Counted from the first letter of the stretch, positions 1 through 9,279 are shown. The stretch: 64,000 nt of DNA from Zwartia vadi (GCF_030410375.1 NZ_JAUHHE010000012.1:1-64000); one strand, 5' to 3'. The notes: generated by a model not told the origin, from the letters alone. Numbers and translations are program-made.

Positions 1-127
1 AGGCGATAACGTTGGTATGACAGTTAAGCTGCTCGCACCAATCGCTATGGAAGAAGGTCTGCGTTTTGCAATCCGCGAAGGTGGCCGTACCGTCGGCGCC
101 GGCGTCGTTGCTAAAATCCTGAAGTAA
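1..127 (+). CDS. tuf: Elongation factor Tu, C-terminal end (partial)
   Basis: The frame is open at the left edge of the window and gives the last 41 residues of EF-Tu, including the domain III strand [19 protein letters not shown] and the invariant ending VVAKILK. EF-Tu carries aminoacyl-tRNA to the ribosome as a GTP complex in the cytoplasm. Only the C-terminal beta-barrel end is present; the GTPase domain lies upstream of the window. Its position just before rpsJ is the usual one for a tuf copy joined to the S10 operon. Confidence 0.97.
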   Translation, partial: GDNVGMTVKLLAPIAMEEGLRFAIREGGRTVGAGVVAKILK

Positions 128-135
128 CTTGTTTC

Positions 136-159
136 GCTGCGAGCCGAGTGGCTCGCAGC
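136..159 (+). other. Perfect intercistronic hairpin between tuf and rpsJ
   Basis: GCTGCGAGCC (136-145) and GGCTCGCAGC (150-159) form a perfect 10-bp stem closed by a GAGT loop, starting 9 bases after the tuf stop. No T-run follows, so it is not a typical intrinsic terminator. It could be an RNA-processing or mRNA-stability structure, or part of an S10 leader. The structure is read directly from the sequence; its role is unknown. Confidence 0.6.
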
Positions 160-181
160 ATATCGCTCTTTGAGAATCGCC

Positions 182-493
182 ATGAAAAATCAAAAAATCC
201 GCATCCGTCTGAAAGCGTTTGACTACAAACTCATCGATCAGTCGGCTGCAGAGATCGTTGATACGGCCAAGCGCACCGGTGCAGTGGTGCGAGGTCCGGT
301 TCCACTGCCCACACGTATTCGTCGCTATGACGTGTTGCGTTCACCACACGTGAACAAAACTTCACGTGACCAGTTCGAAATCCGTACACATCAGCGTTTG
401 ATGGACATTGTTGACCCAACAGATAAAACTGTTGATGCATTGATGCGCCTCGATTTGCCTGCTGGTGTGGATGTTGAAATCGCACTTCAGTAA
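182..493 (+). CDS. rpsJ: 30S ribosomal protein S10
   Basis: The product is 103 residues, the usual S10 length, and begins [17 protein letters not shown], which matches the conserved S10 N-terminus. An in-frame TTG at 170 would add four residues, but the ATG at 182 gives the family start. S10 sits in the 30S head and is also NusE, a partner of NusB in transcription antitermination. It is the first gene of the S10 operon, after tuf. The 191-bp gap to rplC is much longer than the other gaps in the operon. Confidence 0.98.
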   Translation: MKNQKIRIRLKAFDYKLIDQSAAEIVDTAKRTGAVVRGPVPLPTRIRRYDVLRSPHVNKTSRDQFEIRTHQRLMDIVDPTDKTVDALMRLDLPAGVDVEIALQ

Positions 494-544
494 AGATTGT
501 TAGTCATAGCACCGCATGTTTGTTAGCTTTCAAGCCTTTGTGGC

Positions 545-574
545 TTGCAAAACAGCAAACATTGGTGCTAGAAT
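545..574 (+). promoter_or_regulatory. Candidate sigma70 promoter ahead of rplC
   Basis: TTGCAA (545-550) and TAGAAT (569-574) are separated by 18 bp and match the sigma70 consensus at 4/6 and 5/6 positions. A transcript would start near 581 and carry a leader of about 100 nt before rplC. This is a pattern match by eye; no expression evidence exists in the sequence. Confidence 0.4.
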
Positions 575-611
575 GCAAGACTTGCCGAATTTTGGCGAGA
601 TAAAAATGAGC

Positions 612-675
612 ACCCGAAATATTCGGGTTTTATCAGCCCCGACCAATCGCAGTCGGGAATCGGGTTTTTACCCCG
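612..675 (+). promoter_or_regulatory. Structured leader of rplC with alternative hairpins
   Basis: Three inverted repeats lie in series just before rplC. ACCCGAA/TTCGGGT (612-618/622-628) is followed by a short T-run, like a weak terminator. CCCGAC pairs with GTCGGG (638-643/652-657), and CGGG pairs with CCCG (661-664/672-675). The G-rich and C-rich arms can also pair with each other, so mutually exclusive folds are possible. In E. coli the S10 operon is controlled by L4 at a leader upstream of rpsJ. Whether this spacer plays such a role is inference. Confidence 0.4.
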
Positions 676-684
676 GAGAAAACG

Positions 685-1374
685 ATGTCGAAATCGACAC
701 CCACGCCTGCCGCACATCGGCTTGGGCTGGTGGGCCGCAAGGTCGGCATGACCCGTATTTTTACGGAAGATGGTGAGTCCATCCCCGTGACAGTACTGGA
801 CGTGTCGAACAACCGCGTCACCCAGGTAAAGTCACTTGAGTCTGACGGCTACGCCGCCATTCAAGTTGCTTACGGCGCTCGTCGCGCTTCCCGTGTAGCC
901 AAGCCACAAACAGGTCATTACGCCAAAGCTGGTGTAGAGGCCGGTAGTATCCTCAAAGAATTCCGTCTCGATCCTGCTCGCGCAGCCGAATTCACGCCTG
1001 GTAGCGTGGTCGCTGTTGAAAGCATTTTCGAAGCCGGCCAGCAAGTTGACGTGACCGGTACCACCATTGGTAAAGGTTTCGCCGGCACCATCAAGCGTCA
1101 CCATTTCAAATCGCAACGCGCATCGCACGGTAACAGCCGTTCGCACCGCGTGCCTGGTTCGATTGGTCAAGCGCAAGATCCTGGTCGTATTTTCCCCGGT
1201 AAGCGCATGTCTGGTCACTTGGGTGATGACACTCGTACCGTGCAAAACCTTGACGTCGTCCGTGTTGACGCCGAACGTGGTCTCCTGATGGTCAAGGGCG
1301 CAGTCCCTGGCTATGCTGGCGGAGACATCGTCGTGCGTCCGGCAGTCAAAGCACCTGCTAAAAAGGGAGCCTAA
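685..1374 (+). CDS. rplC: 50S ribosomal protein L3
   Basis: The 229-residue product contains the L3 core [13 protein letters not shown] near the N-terminus and the [21 protein letters not shown] segment that reaches toward the peptidyl transferase centre. The Gln in GSIGQ aligns with the residue methylated by PrmB in E. coli L3. It is about 20 residues longer than E. coli L3, partly from a short N-terminal extension ([10 protein letters not shown]). The ATG at 685 follows a GGAG ribosome-binding site. rplD begins only 3 bases after its stop, so the two are co-transcribed. Confidence 0.97.
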   Translation: MSKSTPTPAAHRLGLVGRKVGMTRIFTEDGESIPVTVLDVSNNRVTQVKSLESDGYAAIQVAYGARRASRVAKPQTGHYAKAGVEAGSILKEFRLDPARAAEFTPGSVVAVESIFEAGQQVDVTGTTIGKGFAGTIKRHHFKSQRASHGNSRSHRVPGSIGQAQDPGRIFPGKRMSGHLGDDTRTVQNLDVVRVDAERGLLMVKGAVPGYAGGDIVVRPAVKAPAKKGA

Positions 1375-1377
1375 TCC

Positions 1378-1998
1378 ATGGATATCAAGCTCCTAAATGA
1401 TCAAGGCCAGTCTTCCGCTACATTTGCGGCGCCTGACACGGTTTTTGGTCGCGAATTTAATGAAGCCCTCGTTCATCAGATCGTTATTGCCTTCCAGGCA
1501 AATGCGCGTTCAGGCAACCGAGCTCAGAAAGGTCGCGACGAGGTCCGTCACTCGACAAAGAAGCCCTTCCGTCAAAAAGGCACAGGCCGCGCCCGTGCTG
1601 GTATGACATCCTCGCCTTTGTGGCGTGGTGGTGGTCGTGCGTTCCCTAATTCGCCTGAAGAAAACTTCAGCCAAAAAGTTAACAAGAAAATGTATCGCGC
1701 GGGTCTACGTTCGATCCTTTCCCAGTTGGCTCGCGAAGACCGCATTTCCATCGTTGATGCTTTTACGCTTGAGTCACCCAAGACAAAGCTTGCAGCTGAA
1801 AAGCTCAAGACCTTTGGTATGGACTCCGTTTTGATCATCACCGACTCAGTCGATGAAAACCTTTACCTCGCGACGCGCAATTTGCCGCACGTTGCAGTTG
1901 TCGAGCCGCGCAATGCCGATCCGCTCTCGTTGATCCACTACAAAAAAGTGCTGATCACAAAGCCGGCCATCGCTCAACTCGAGGAGATGCTGGCATGA
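1378..1998 (+). CDS. rplD: 50S ribosomal protein L4
   Basis: The product has 206 residues, near the 201 of E. coli L4, and carries the long basic loop with [19 protein letters not shown] that lines the peptide exit tunnel. L4 is also the autogenous regulator of the S10 operon in enterobacteria; whether that holds here is unknown. The reading frame overlaps the start of rplW by 4 bases, which suggests coupled translation. Confidence 0.97.
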   Translation: MDIKLLNDQGQSSATFAAPDTVFGREFNEALVHQIVIAFQANARSGNRAQKGRDEVRHSTKKPFRQKGTGRARAGMTSSPLWRGGGRAFPNSPEENFSQKVNKKMYRAGLRSILSQLAREDRISIVDAFTLESPKTKLAAEKLKTFGMDSVLIITDSVDENLYLATRNLPHVAVVEPRNADPLSLIHYKKVLITKPAIAQLEEMLA

Positions 1999-2291
1999 AC
2001 GATCATCGTCTAATGCAAATCATCCTGGCGCCAATCGTGACTGAAAAAGCCACGTTTGTAGCAGAGAAGAACAATCAGGTCGCCTTTCGCGTTGTTGCTG
2101 ATGCAACAAAACCAGAAATCAAAGCTGCAGTCGAGTTGCTCTTTAAAGTGCAAGTTGAAGCTGTTCAGGTTTTGAACCGCAAAGGTAAAGCTAAGCGTTT
2201 CGGTCGTTTCGTCGGTCGCCGTCGTAACGAGCGCAAGGCTTATGTTTCACTGAAAGAAGGTCAAGAAATCAACCTGGCGGAGGTCAACTAA
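1995..2291 (+). CDS. rplW: 50S ribosomal protein L23
   Basis: This 98-residue protein starts inside the last codons of rplD and ends directly before the rplB start. It contains [10 protein letters not shown] and the basic loop [16 protein letters not shown] typical of L23. L23 lies at the tunnel exit and is a docking point for trigger factor and the signal recognition particle. Confidence 0.96.
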   Translation: MNDHRLMQIILAPIVTEKATFVAEKNNQVAFRVVADATKPEIKAAVELLFKVQVEAVQVLNRKGKAKRFGRFVGRRRNERKAYVSLKEGQEINLAEVN

Positions 2292-3119
2292 ATGGCTCTC
2301 TTAAAAGTTAAGCCAACCTCGCCCGGACGCCGCGGCATGCTCAAGGTGGTCTCACCTGAACTGCATAAAGGTGCGCCGGTTGCTTCGTTGCTCGAAAAGA
2401 AAATCCGTGGTTCTGGCCGTAATAACAACGGTCACATCACAATTCGCCACCGTGGTGGTGGTCATAAGCAGCACTACCGTTTGGTGGATTTCCGTCGGAA
2501 CAAAGACGGCATTCCAGCAAAGGTTGAGCGTCTGGAATATGACCCGAACCGCACTGCTCACATTGCCTTGCTTTGTTACGCAGACGGTGAGCGTCGTTAC
2601 ATTATCGCTCCTCGTGGTCTTGAGGTAGGTACAACGCTGTTGTCGGGTATAGAAGCCCCCATCCGCGCTGGTAACACCTTACCTATTCGCAACATCCCGG
2701 TGGGTACAACGATTCACTGCATCGAAATGTTGCCTGGCAAGGGTGCTCAAATGGCACGCTCCGCTGGCGCATCGGCTGTTCTGTTGGCTCGCGAAGGCAC
2801 TTACGCTCAGGTTCGCCTGCGCTCTGGTGAAGTTCGTCGCGTGCACATTGAATGTCGTGCAACGATCGGTGAAGTCGGCAACGAAGAACACAGCTTGCGC
2901 CAAATCGGCAAAGCCGGTGCGGTTCGTTGGCGCGGTATTCGTCCCACGGTCCGTGGTGTCGCAATGAACCCGGTTGATCACCCACATGGTGGTGGTGAAG
3001 GTCGTACCGGTGAAGGCGGCGAGCCACGTAGCCCATGGGGTACCCCAGCTAAGGGTTACAAGACCCGTAGCAACAAGCGGACGGACAATATGATCGTCCA
3101 GCGCCGCAAGCGTAAATAA
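2292..3119 (+). CDS. rplB: 50S ribosomal protein L2
   Basis: The product has 275 residues, the usual length, and includes [17 protein letters not shown] near residue 45 and the C-terminal [19 protein letters not shown] region. The conserved [10 protein letters not shown] segment contains the histidine implicated in peptidyl-transferase function. There is no gap after rplW. L2 is one of the primary 23S rRNA binders needed for subunit association. Confidence 0.98.
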   Translation: MALLKVKPTSPGRRGMLKVVSPELHKGAPVASLLEKKIRGSGRNNNGHITIRHRGGGHKQHYRLVDFRRNKDGIPAKVERLEYDPNRTAHIALLCYADGERRYIIAPRGLEVGTTLLSGIEAPIRAGNTLPIRNIPVGTTIHCIEMLPGKGAQMARSAGASAVLLAREGTYAQVRLRSGEVRRVHIECRATIGEVGNEEHSLRQIGKAGAVRWRGIRPTVRGVAMNPVDHPHGGGEGRTGEGGEPRSPWGTPAKGYKTRSNKRTDNMIVQRRKRK

Positions 3120-3130
3120 GAGGGCGAATC

Positions 3131-3406
3131 ATGTCACGTTCAGTCAAGAAAGGCCCATTCGTCGATGCACACTTGATCAAAAAGGTCGAGGTAGCAGTCG
3201 CCGAAAAAGGCAAGAAGCCGATCAAAACCTGGTCGCGTCGTTCAACGATTCTTCCCGAGTTCATCGGGTTGACGATTGCTGTTCACAACGGCCGCCAGCA
3301 CGTTCCCGTTTACATTAACGAGAACATGGTCGGACATAAACTCGGCGAATTTGCGCTGACCCGTACGTTCAAGGGTCATGCTGCAGATAAAAAGGCCAAG
3401 AGGTAA
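3131..3406 (+). CDS. rpsS: 30S ribosomal protein S19
   Basis: The 91-residue product begins [19 protein letters not shown] and contains [23 protein letters not shown], both diagnostic of S19. S19 binds the head of the 30S subunit with S13. It lies 11 bases after rplB and 3 bases before rplV, within one operon. Confidence 0.98.
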   Translation: MSRSVKKGPFVDAHLIKKVEVAVAEKGKKPIKTWSRRSTILPEFIGLTIAVHNGRQHVPVYINENMVGHKLGEFALTRTFKGHAADKKAKR

Positions 3407-3409
3407 GCA

Positions 3410-3739
3410 ATGGAAACCACAGCCATTATCCGCGGGGTGCATATCTCTGCGCAAAAAACAAGACTCGTTGCGGATCTCATCCGTGGCAAATCAGTTGCGC
3501 AGGCATTAAACATCCTGACCTTCACTAACAAGAAGGCCGCAGGCATCCTCAAGAAGGCCGTTGAATCGGCCATCGCGAACGCCGAACATAACGACGGTGC
3601 AGATATCGACGAACTCAAAGTCACCACGATTTTCGTGGACAAGGCTGAGTCGATGAAGCGCTTTTCCGCACGAGCCAAAGGGCGCGGTAACCAGATCGAA
3701 AAGCAGACCTGCCACATTACTGTGAAGGTCGGAGCCTAA
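3410..3739 (+). CDS. rplV: 50S ribosomal protein L22
   Basis: The 109-residue product has the L22 fold signature: [20 protein letters not shown] at the N-terminus and the beta-hairpin tip [16 protein letters not shown] that projects into the exit tunnel, where macrolide-resistance changes occur in other bacteria. It follows rpsS by 3 bases. Confidence 0.97.
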   Translation: METTAIIRGVHISAQKTRLVADLIRGKSVAQALNILTFTNKKAAGILKKAVESAIANAEHNDGADIDELKVTTIFVDKAESMKRFSARAKGRGNQIEKQTCHITVKVGA

Positions 3740-3748
3740 GGAGTCACG

Positions 3749-4546
3749 ATGGGTCAGAAAATTCACCCGATTGGGTTCCGCCTTGCGGTTACACGTAATT
3801 GGGGCTCGAAGTGGTACGCAGACGACAAAGATTTCGGTGGCATGCTTGCTTCCGACATCCGAGTCCGTGAGTACCTCAAAAAGAAACTTAAAAGCGCTTC
3901 AGTTGGCCGTGTGGTCATCGAGCGTCCTGCTAAAAATGCACGCATCACCGTTTACTCGGCTCGTCCAGGTGTCGTAATCGGTAAGCGTGGTGAGGACATC
4001 GAAGGTCTCAAAGCTGATTTGCAGCGTTTGATGGGCGTGCCAGTTCACGTCAACATCGAAGAGATTCGCAAGCCAGAAACCGATGCTCAGTTGATTGCGG
4101 ATTCCATCTCGCAACAGCTTGAAAAGCGGATCATGTTCCGTCGTGCCATGAAGCGCGCCATGCAAAACGCCATGAGACTGGGTGCCCTTGGCATCAAGAT
4201 CATGAGTGCTGGTCGCTTGAATGGTATTGAAATTGCACGTACAGAATGGTATCGCGAAGGTCGCGTGCCACTCCATACATTGCGTGCAAACATTGACTAC
4301 GGTACTTCTGAAGCCCATACCACCTACGGTGTGATTGGTATCAAAGTCTGGGTCTACAAAGGCGACATGTTGGCTAACGGCGAAATGCCTGTTGAAACCG
4401 CTGCGCCCCGCGAAGAAGAGCGTCGCCCACGTCGCGCACCTCGTGCTGATAAGCCCGAAGGTGGCCGTCCGGCAGCTCGTCCCGCTGGTCGTGGTCGTGC
4501 ACCGCGCAAGGCTGATGCCGCTGCGCCTGCGCCCGAAGGAGAATAA
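3749..4546 (+). CDS. rpsC: 30S ribosomal protein S3
   Basis: The protein has 265 residues against 233 in E. coli. The core has the KH domain with [14 protein letters not shown] (residues about 74-87) and the S3 C-terminal domain ([19 protein letters not shown]). The extra length is a C-terminal tail rich in Arg, Ala and Pro (from about residue 222). Betaproteobacterial S3 proteins often have such a tail. S3 forms part of the mRNA entry channel. Confidence 0.97.
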   Translation: MGQKIHPIGFRLAVTRNWGSKWYADDKDFGGMLASDIRVREYLKKKLKSASVGRVVIERPAKNARITVYSARPGVVIGKRGEDIEGLKADLQRLMGVPVHVNIEEIRKPETDAQLIADSISQQLEKRIMFRRAMKRAMQNAMRLGALGIKIMSAGRLNGIEIARTEWYREGRVPLHTLRANIDYGTSEAHTTYGVIGIKVWVYKGDMLANGEMPVETAAPREEERRPRRAPRADKPEGGRPAARPAGRGRAPRKADAAAPAPEGE

Positions 4547-4548
4547 GC

Positions 4549-4965
4549 ATGCTGCAACCAGCACGCAGGAAATATCGCAAAGAGCAAAAAGGCCGTAACA
4601 CCGGTCTTGCTACGCGCGGCGCTAACGTTTCGTTTGGCGAGTTTGGTCTGAAGGCTACAGGTCGTGGCCGTCTGACAGCACGCCAAATTGAATCAGCTCG
4701 TCGTGCGATCAACCGTCACATCAAGCGTGGCGGACGTATTTGGATCCGTATCTTCCCTGATAAGCCTATTTCGCAGAAACCGGCTGAAGTTCGGATGGGT
4801 AACGGTAAAGGTAACCCAGAGTATTGGGTCGCTGAAATCCAACCAGGTAAAGTGTTGTACGAAATGGAAGGTGTGAGTGAAGAAATTGCACGAGAGGCTT
4901 TCCGCCTTGCTGCTGCGAAGCTTCCAATCGCTACAACATTCGTCGCGCGTCACCTCGGTACTTAA
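4549..4965 (+). CDS. rplP: 50S ribosomal protein L16
   Basis: The product has 138 residues and begins [17 protein letters not shown], with [20 protein letters not shown] and the [18 protein letters not shown] segment. L16 helps form the A site and binds 5S rRNA regions. It starts 2 bases after the rpsC stop, which is typical of tight S10 operon packing. Confidence 0.98.
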   Translation: MLQPARRKYRKEQKGRNTGLATRGANVSFGEFGLKATGRGRLTARQIESARRAINRHIKRGGRIWIRIFPDKPISQKPAEVRMGNGKGNPEYWVAEIQPGKVLYEMEGVSEEIAREAFRLAAAKLPIATTFVARHLGT

Positions 4966-4974
4966 GGAATCGAT

Positions 4975-5166
4975 ATGAAAGCAAGCGAACTCCGTGCAAA
5001 AACTGCCGCCGAGCTCGGTCAAGAGCTCGAAAGCCTGCTGAAGGCTCAATTTGGTCTGCGCATGCAGCGGGCTACTCAGCAGCTCACAAACCACACTCAG
5101 ATCAGCAAAGTTCGTCGCGATATCGCTCGCGTGCGCACACTGATGACTGAGAAGGCGGGATCATAA
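4975..5166 (+). CDS. rpmC: 50S ribosomal protein L29
   Basis: This 63-residue helical protein begins [18 protein letters not shown] and has the L29 segment [15 protein letters not shown]29 sits beside L23 at the exit tunnel. Its length and position between rplP and rpsQ match the family; the gap to rpsQ is one base. Confidence 0.96.
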   Translation: MKASELRAKTAAELGQELESLLKAQFGLRMQRATQQLTNHTQISKVRRDIARVRTLMTEKAGS

Positions 5167-5167
5167 T

Positions 5168-5446
5168 ATGACCACAGCTCAAACCACAAAACCTAAGCGT
5201 CAACGTACGTTGGTTGGTAAAGTCGTCAGCAACAAGATGGATAAAACCATCGTAGTGTTGGTGGAGCGTCGTGTTAAGCATCCCGTGCTTGGCAAAATCA
5301 TCATGCGCTCTGCTAAATACAAAGCACACGATGAAACCAATCAGTACAACGAAGGCGATACAGTTGAAATCGCAGAGGGTCGTCCAATTTCGCGCTCCAA
5401 GTCCTGGACTGCAACGAAGTTGATCGAAGCCGCACGCGTGATTTAA
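5168..5446 (+). CDS. rpsQ: 30S ribosomal protein S17
   Basis: The 92-residue product carries the OB-fold S17 motif [20 protein letters not shown], plus [11 protein letters not shown] and KYKAHDE. It is a primary 16S rRNA binder. In this window it is the last gene before an intrinsic terminator, and rplN, its usual next neighbour, starts 1.8 kb away beyond an aldehyde dehydrogenase gene on the other strand. Confidence 0.97.
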   Translation: MTTAQTTKPKRQRTLVGKVVSNKMDKTIVVLVERRVKHPVLGKIIMRSAKYKAHDETNQYNEGDTVEIAEGRPISRSKSWTATKLIEAARVI

Positions 5447-5462
5447 GTATCAAAAAAGAAGT

Positions 5463-5496
5463 AAAAAACGCGACGATTTTTCGTCGCGTTTTTTTT
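5463..5496. terminator. Bidirectional intrinsic terminator after rpsQ
   Basis: The stem CGCGACGA / TCGTCGCG with a TTTT loop (5469-5488) is preceded by an A-run and followed by eight T residues, so it can act on both strands. It lies about 20 bases after the rpsQ stop and about 60 bases past the 3' end of the reverse-strand dehydrogenase gene. It would end S10-operon transcription here and also transcripts coming from the dehydrogenase. Confidence 0.9.
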
Positions 5497-5556
5497 CGTG
5501 TTTTTATTTCGTATTTTATTTGGCGCTTTTTATTTTTGCGCCAAATAAGATAACAA

Positions 5557-6984
5557 TTAGACGTGTGTCACAAACTTTGTCACAAGGTAGCCATCAAACG
5601 TCTCAGAACCCCCTTCGCTACCAATGCCGCTATCCTTGATACCTCCAAATGGGGTCTCAGGCAGAGCACTGCCAAAGTGATTGATATTGACCATGCCGGC
5701 CTCAATCGAATTAGAGATTTTTGTCGCTGTTTGAAGTGAATTAGTAAAGATGTATGAGGACAGACCAAACGGCAAACTATTTGCACGTGTAATGACCTCA
5801 TCAAGCGTGTCAAAAGAAACAACAGGTGCGATCGGACCAAAGGGTTCTTCAGTCATCAGCATGGAGTCGTCTTTGAGACCAGTAATGACGGTAGGTGGAA
5901 AAAAGAATCCCTTTCCACCCAATGCGTCACCGCCAATTTCAACCTTTCCTCCCCGTTGACGTGCGTCCTCAACAAAACGAGAAATGGCGGGGACCCGGCG
6001 TTCATGCGCAAGCGGGCCCATTTCGACACCTTCCTCAAGACCGTTACCAACCTTGACGTTTTTCAGAACATCCAGAAACTTTGCGAGGAATTTATCGTAA
6101 GCCTTCTTTTGCACATAAAAGCGAGTGGGCGACACACAAACTTGACCGGCATTACGAATTTTGAACTTTGCAAGCATGGTGGCTGCACGATCGATATCCG
6201 CATCATCAAACACAATTACGGGCGAATGGCCACCAAGCTCCATTGTGACCCGCTTCATGTGTGCGCCGGCAAGAGCCGCGAGTTGTTTGCCAACAGGAAC
6301 AGATCCAGTAAAGGAGACTTTACGACTGATAGGCGAACGGATCAGATAGTCGGAAACTTTTGCAGGCTCACCCCAAACAAGGCTCAACACTCCAGGAGGC
6401 AGGCCGGCATCATGAAACATCTGTGCAATCGCCATCACCGCACTTGGAGAGTCCTCTGGTCCTTTGAGAATGACGGTGCACCCAGCGCCAATAGCAGCAC
6501 AAATTTTCCTGATGGCCTGGTTGTAAGGGAAGTTCCATGGTGTAAATGCAACACAAACGCCGATTGGTTCTTTCAAAACCAACTGGCGCACATCCGGACT
6601 ACGTGGAAGTATCACGCGACCATAGATTCGACGACATTCCTCTGCGTGCCAATCACAATGATCGGCGCAGCCAACCACCTCTCCGAGTGCTTCTGCTAGT
6701 GGCTTGCCCTGATCAAGCGTCATGTTGTGCGCAATTTCCTTTGCGCGCTCACGAGTCAGTTGTCCCACTTTACGAAGGATTGCGGAGCGATCCATGGGTG
6801 AAGACTTTTTCCAGCTTGCGAAAGCTTGTTCGGCAGACTGGAGAGCCATATCAAGATCCGCCTGCGTCGCATGGGGTAATTGACCAAGAACCTCCTGGGT
6901 GGCTGGATTAATGATGTTCTGTGACTGGCGACCTTCGCCGGAAATGAACTCACCATTGATATATAAAGACTGTTTAGGGTACAT
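5557..6984 (-). CDS. NAD(P)-dependent aldehyde dehydrogenase (succinate-semialdehyde type)
   Basis: The 475-residue product has the aldehyde dehydrogenase fold: FTPWNFPYNQ, the ELGGHSPVIV motif with the general-base Glu near residue 249, and the catalytic Cys in NAGQVC near residue 282. It oxidises an aldehyde to a carboxylate with NAD(P). Sequence flavour is of the GabD/succinate-semialdehyde group, but the substrate cannot be fixed. The frame is open farther upstream, but the ATG at 6984 gives the family N-terminus (LYINGEFISG). It lies antisense between rpsQ and rplN, splitting the ribosomal cluster. Confidence 0.9.
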   Translation of the reverse strand: MYPKQSLYINGEFISGEGRQSQNIINPATQEVLGQLPHATQADLDMALQSAEQAFASWKKSSPMDRSAILRKVGQLTRERAKEIAHNMTLDQGKPLAEALGEVVGCADHCDWHAEECRRIYGRVILPRSPDVRQLVLKEPIGVCVAFTPWNFPYNQAIRKICAAIGAGCTVILKGPEDSPSAVMAIAQMFHDAGLPPGVLSLVWGEPAKVSDYLIRSPISRKVSFTGSVPVGKQLAALAGAHMKRVTMELGGHSPVIVFDDADIDRAATMLAKFKIRNAGQVCVSPTRFYVQKKAYDKFLAKFLDVLKNVKVGNGLEEGVEMGPLAHERRVPAISRFVEDARQRGGKVEIGGDALGGKGFFFPPTVITGLKDDSMLMTEEPFGPIAPVVSFDTLDEVITRANSLPFGLSSYIFTNSLQTATKISNSIEAGMVNINHFGSALPETPFGGIKDSGIGSEGGSETFDGYLVTKFVTHV

Positions 6985-7290
6985 AAGGATTCCAATACAA
7001 CGAAAAGTTGGCAAAGGCGCTAGACAGATAATATGACATATCTGAAAGCCACTTGCACAAAAAAAAATACTACGATATACTGCACGGCTTTCCCGCAATT
7101 CGTGTGGCGTATTTAAAGAAGCTAGCCCATAAAAGCATAGCCAAACTAAATAAAGCAGCCCGAAAAGCAGGAAAAAATTAGCAGATTTCAACCCAGGGTG
7201 CCCTGTGGCACCTAACGGGACCAAAACTGACTGATTTGACTGCATGCAACAGCATGTGGAATTTTTGGTTAAGTTGGAACAGGAAAAATC
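6985..7290. other. Intergenic region between aldehyde dehydrogenase and rplN
   Basis: This 306-bp AT-rich gap separates two divergent genes. It holds a candidate forward promoter (7053-7081) and a small inverted repeat GGTGCC/GGCACC with a CTGT loop (7197-7212). The upstream part of the dehydrogenase frame reads through the region, but it encodes a non-conserved, hydrophobic, Cys-rich stretch and is probably not coding. Confidence 0.6.
7053..7081 (+). promoter_or_regulatory. Candidate promoter for the rplN (spc) unit
   Basis: TTGCAC (7053-7058) and TATACT (7076-7081) are separated by exactly 17 bp. The -10 box matches 5/6 of consensus, the -35 box 3/6. Because a strong terminator and an opposing gene cut rplN off from rpsQ, the spc genes need a promoter here. 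This is the best candidate found by eye; the leader would be about 200 nt. Confidence 0.4.
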
Positions 7291-7659
7291 ATGATCCAAA
7301 TGCAGACCACGCTGGACGTGGCCGATAACACTGGTGCACGTTCTGTCATGTGCATAAAAGTGCTCGGCGGTTCCAAGCGCCGTTATGCCGCTATCGGCGA
7401 TGTTATCAAGGTTACCGTCAAGGACGCAGCTCCACGTGGGCGCGTTAAAAAAGGCGAAATCTACAACGCAGTTGTTGTGCGTACGGCTAAGGGTGTCCGT
7501 CGTAAAGACGGTTCACTGATCCGTTTCGGTGGCAATGCTGCCGTTTTGCTCAACGCGAAACTCGAGCCCATTGGCACGCGTATCTTTGGACCCGTCACGC
7601 GCGAATTGCGTGGTGAGAAGTTCATGAAGATCGTGTCCCTGGCGCCCGAAGTGCTGTAA
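7291..7659 (+). CDS. rplN: 50S ribosomal protein L14
   Basis: The 122-residue product begins [19 protein letters not shown] and contains [17 protein letters not shown], which are conserved in L14. L14 forms part of the intersubunit bridge and the binding site of the silencing factor RsfS. It starts the spc block here, 11 bases before rplX, after the interruption by the dehydrogenase gene. Confidence 0.98.
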   Translation: MIQMQTTLDVADNTGARSVMCIKVLGGSKRRYAAIGDVIKVTVKDAAPRGRVKKGEIYNAVVVRTAKGVRRKDGSLIRFGGNAAVLLNAKLEPIGTRIFGPVTRELRGEKFMKIVSLAPEVL

Positions 7660-7670
7660 GGAGCCATTAA

Positions 7671-7991
7671 ATGAACAAAATCCGCAAAGGCGACGAAGTC
7701 GTAGTGCTGACAGGGCGTGACAAAAAGCGTCGCGGTACCGTGTTGGCCCGTCTTGATGCAGACCATGTGTTGGTCGAAGGCATCAATATGGTGAAAAAAC
7801 ACGTTCGTCCTAACCCCATGCAGGGTACAACCGGCGGCATTATCGAAAAGACAATGCCGATCCATATTTCGAACGTTGCGCTGTTCAATCCCGCCACCGG
7901 TAAAGGTGATCGCGTTGGGATCAAAGAAGTTGACGGCCGCAAAGTACGTGTATTTCGTTCCAGCGGTGAACCCGTTGGCGCGAAAGCTTAA
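7671..7991 (+). CDS. rplX: 50S ribosomal protein L24
   Basis: The 106-residue product has the KOW motif near the N-terminus ([20 protein letters not shown]), followed by [14 protein letters not shown]24 initiates assembly of the 50S subunit by binding the 5' domain of 23S rRNA. It sits between rplN and rplE as in other bacteria. Confidence 0.97.
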   Translation: MNKIRKGDEVVVLTGRDKKRRGTVLARLDADHVLVEGINMVKKHVRPNPMQGTTGGIIEKTMPIHISNVALFNPATGKGDRVGIKEVDGRKVRVFRSSGEPVGAKA

Positions 7992-8003
7992 GGGGCGAAC
8001 AAG

Positions 8004-8543
8004 ATGTCTCGTTTTCACGAACTCTATCTGCAAAAAATTGCTCCCGCAATGCGCGAACAGTTTGGCTACAAGAGTGTGATGCAGGTTCCACGCATCACAA
8101 AAGTCACCTTGAACATGGGTGTCTCAGAAGCCGTTGCTGACAAAAAAGTCATTGATCACGCTGTATCTGATCTGACAAAAATCGCCGGTCAAAAGCCTGT
8201 GATCACTAAGACCAAAAAGGCGATCGCTGGCTTCAAAATCCGCGAAGACTACCCAATTGGTTGCATGGTGACGCTGCGTGGCCAGCGCATGTACGAATTC
8301 CTCGATCGTCTGGTGTCCGTGGCCTTGCCACGTGTGCGTGACTTTCGTGGTATTTCCGGTCGTGCGTTTGACGGTCGCGGCAACTACAACATCGGTGTGA
8401 AAGAGCAGATTATTTTCCCCGAAATTGAATACGACAAAATCGACGTGTTGCGTGGCATGAACATCAGCATCACAACGACCGCTAAGACCGACGAAGAAGC
8501 CAAGGCGCTGTTGACAGCGTTTAGCTTCCCGTTCCGCAACTAA
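8004..8543 (+). CDS. rplE: 50S ribosomal protein L5
   Basis: The 179-residue product has [20 protein letters not shown] and the [16 protein letters not shown] loop of L5, a 5S rRNA binder that contacts P-site tRNA. Length equals E. coli L5. It is 12 bases downstream of rplX. Confidence 0.98.
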   Translation: MSRFHELYLQKIAPAMREQFGYKSVMQVPRITKVTLNMGVSEAVADKKVIDHAVSDLTKIAGQKPVITKTKKAIAGFKIREDYPIGCMVTLRGQRMYEFLDRLVSVALPRVRDFRGISGRAFDGRGNYNIGVKEQIIFPEIEYDKIDVLRGMNISITTTAKTDEEAKALLTAFSFPFRN

Positions 8544-8554
8544 GGGGCGCAGAC

Positions 8555-8860
8555 GTGGCTAAACTATCAATGATCAATCGCGATGTAAAGCGCGCAAAAA
8601 CAGCAGAGAAATTTGCTGCCAAGCGTGCTGCCCTCAAGGCTATCATCGAAGATTCATCCAAGACCGACGAAGAGCGTTACGAAGCAAGGCTGAAAATTCA
8701 GCAATTGCCACGTAATGCAAGCCCTATCCGCCAGCGTAACCGCTGCGCGATTACGGGACGTGCTCGCGGAGTTTTCCGCAAGTTTGGTCTTGGCCGCATG
8801 AAACTGCGCGAATTGGCCATGAAGGGTGAAATCCCCGGCATGACCAAAGCTAGCTGGTAG
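8555..8860 (+). CDS. rpsN: 30S ribosomal protein S14
   Basis: The 101-residue product starts with GTG after a GGGG-rich ribosome-binding site and reads [19 protein letters not shown]. The C-terminal half has [21 protein letters not shown]. It is the long, zinc-independent form: no CxxC pairs are present. S14 binds the 30S head close to S3 and S10. Confidence 0.97.
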   Translation: MAKLSMINRDVKRAKTAEKFAAKRAALKAIIEDSSKTDEERYEARLKIQQLPRNASPIRQRNRCAITGRARGVFRKFGLGRMKLRELAMKGEIPGMTKASW

Positions 8861-8871
8861 GAGAATAAAAC

Positions 8872-9267
8872 ATGAGCATGAGCGACCCAATCGCCGATAT
8901 GCTGACTCGCATTCGTAATGCGCAGCAGGTAGACAAGACATCGGTGACCATGCCCTCCTCCAAGCTTAAGGTAGCAATCGCTACCGTGCTTCAGGACGAA
9001 GGTTACGTCGATGGTTTTAAGATCAAAGGCACAGCGCAAAAGCCTGAGCTGGAAATCACACTTAAGTATTACGCTGGCCGTCCAGTGATCGAGCGCATCG
9101 AACGCGTTTCTCGCCCTGGTCTGCGTATTTACAAAGGTAACGGAAGCATTCCTCAGGTCATGAACGGTCTGGGTGTGGCTATTGTCTCCACTTCACGTGG
9201 CGTCATGACTGATCGCAAAGCGCGCGCCAATGGCGTGGGTGGCGAAGTCCTGTGCTACGTGGCCTAA
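8872..9267 (+). CDS. rpsH: 30S ribosomal protein S8
   Basis: The product has 131 residues, begins [18 protein letters not shown] and ends with [14 protein letters not shown], as in S8. In E. coli S8 represses the spc operon by binding its mRNA near rplE. No such site was identified here. It lies 11 bases after rpsN. Confidence 0.98.
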   Translation: MSMSDPIADMLTRIRNAQQVDKTSVTMPSSKLKVAIATVLQDEGYVDGFKIKGTAQKPELEITLKYYAGRPVIERIERVSRPGLRIYKGNGSIPQVMNGLGVAIVSTSRGVMTDRKARANGVGGEVLCYVA

Positions 9268-9279
9268 GGAGAATACCGA

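Noticed and set aside
5956..6699. Long forward open frame antisense to the aldehyde dehydrogenase
   Set aside because: It is the shadow of a real gene, lacks any recognisable domain, has no ribosome-binding site and has the frame properties expected of an antisense artefact.
6985..7299. N-terminal extension of the dehydrogenase reading frame
   Set aside because: The extra 105 codons encode a hydrophobic, Cys-rich, non-conserved stretch and reach into rplN; the family start fits the ATG at 6984.
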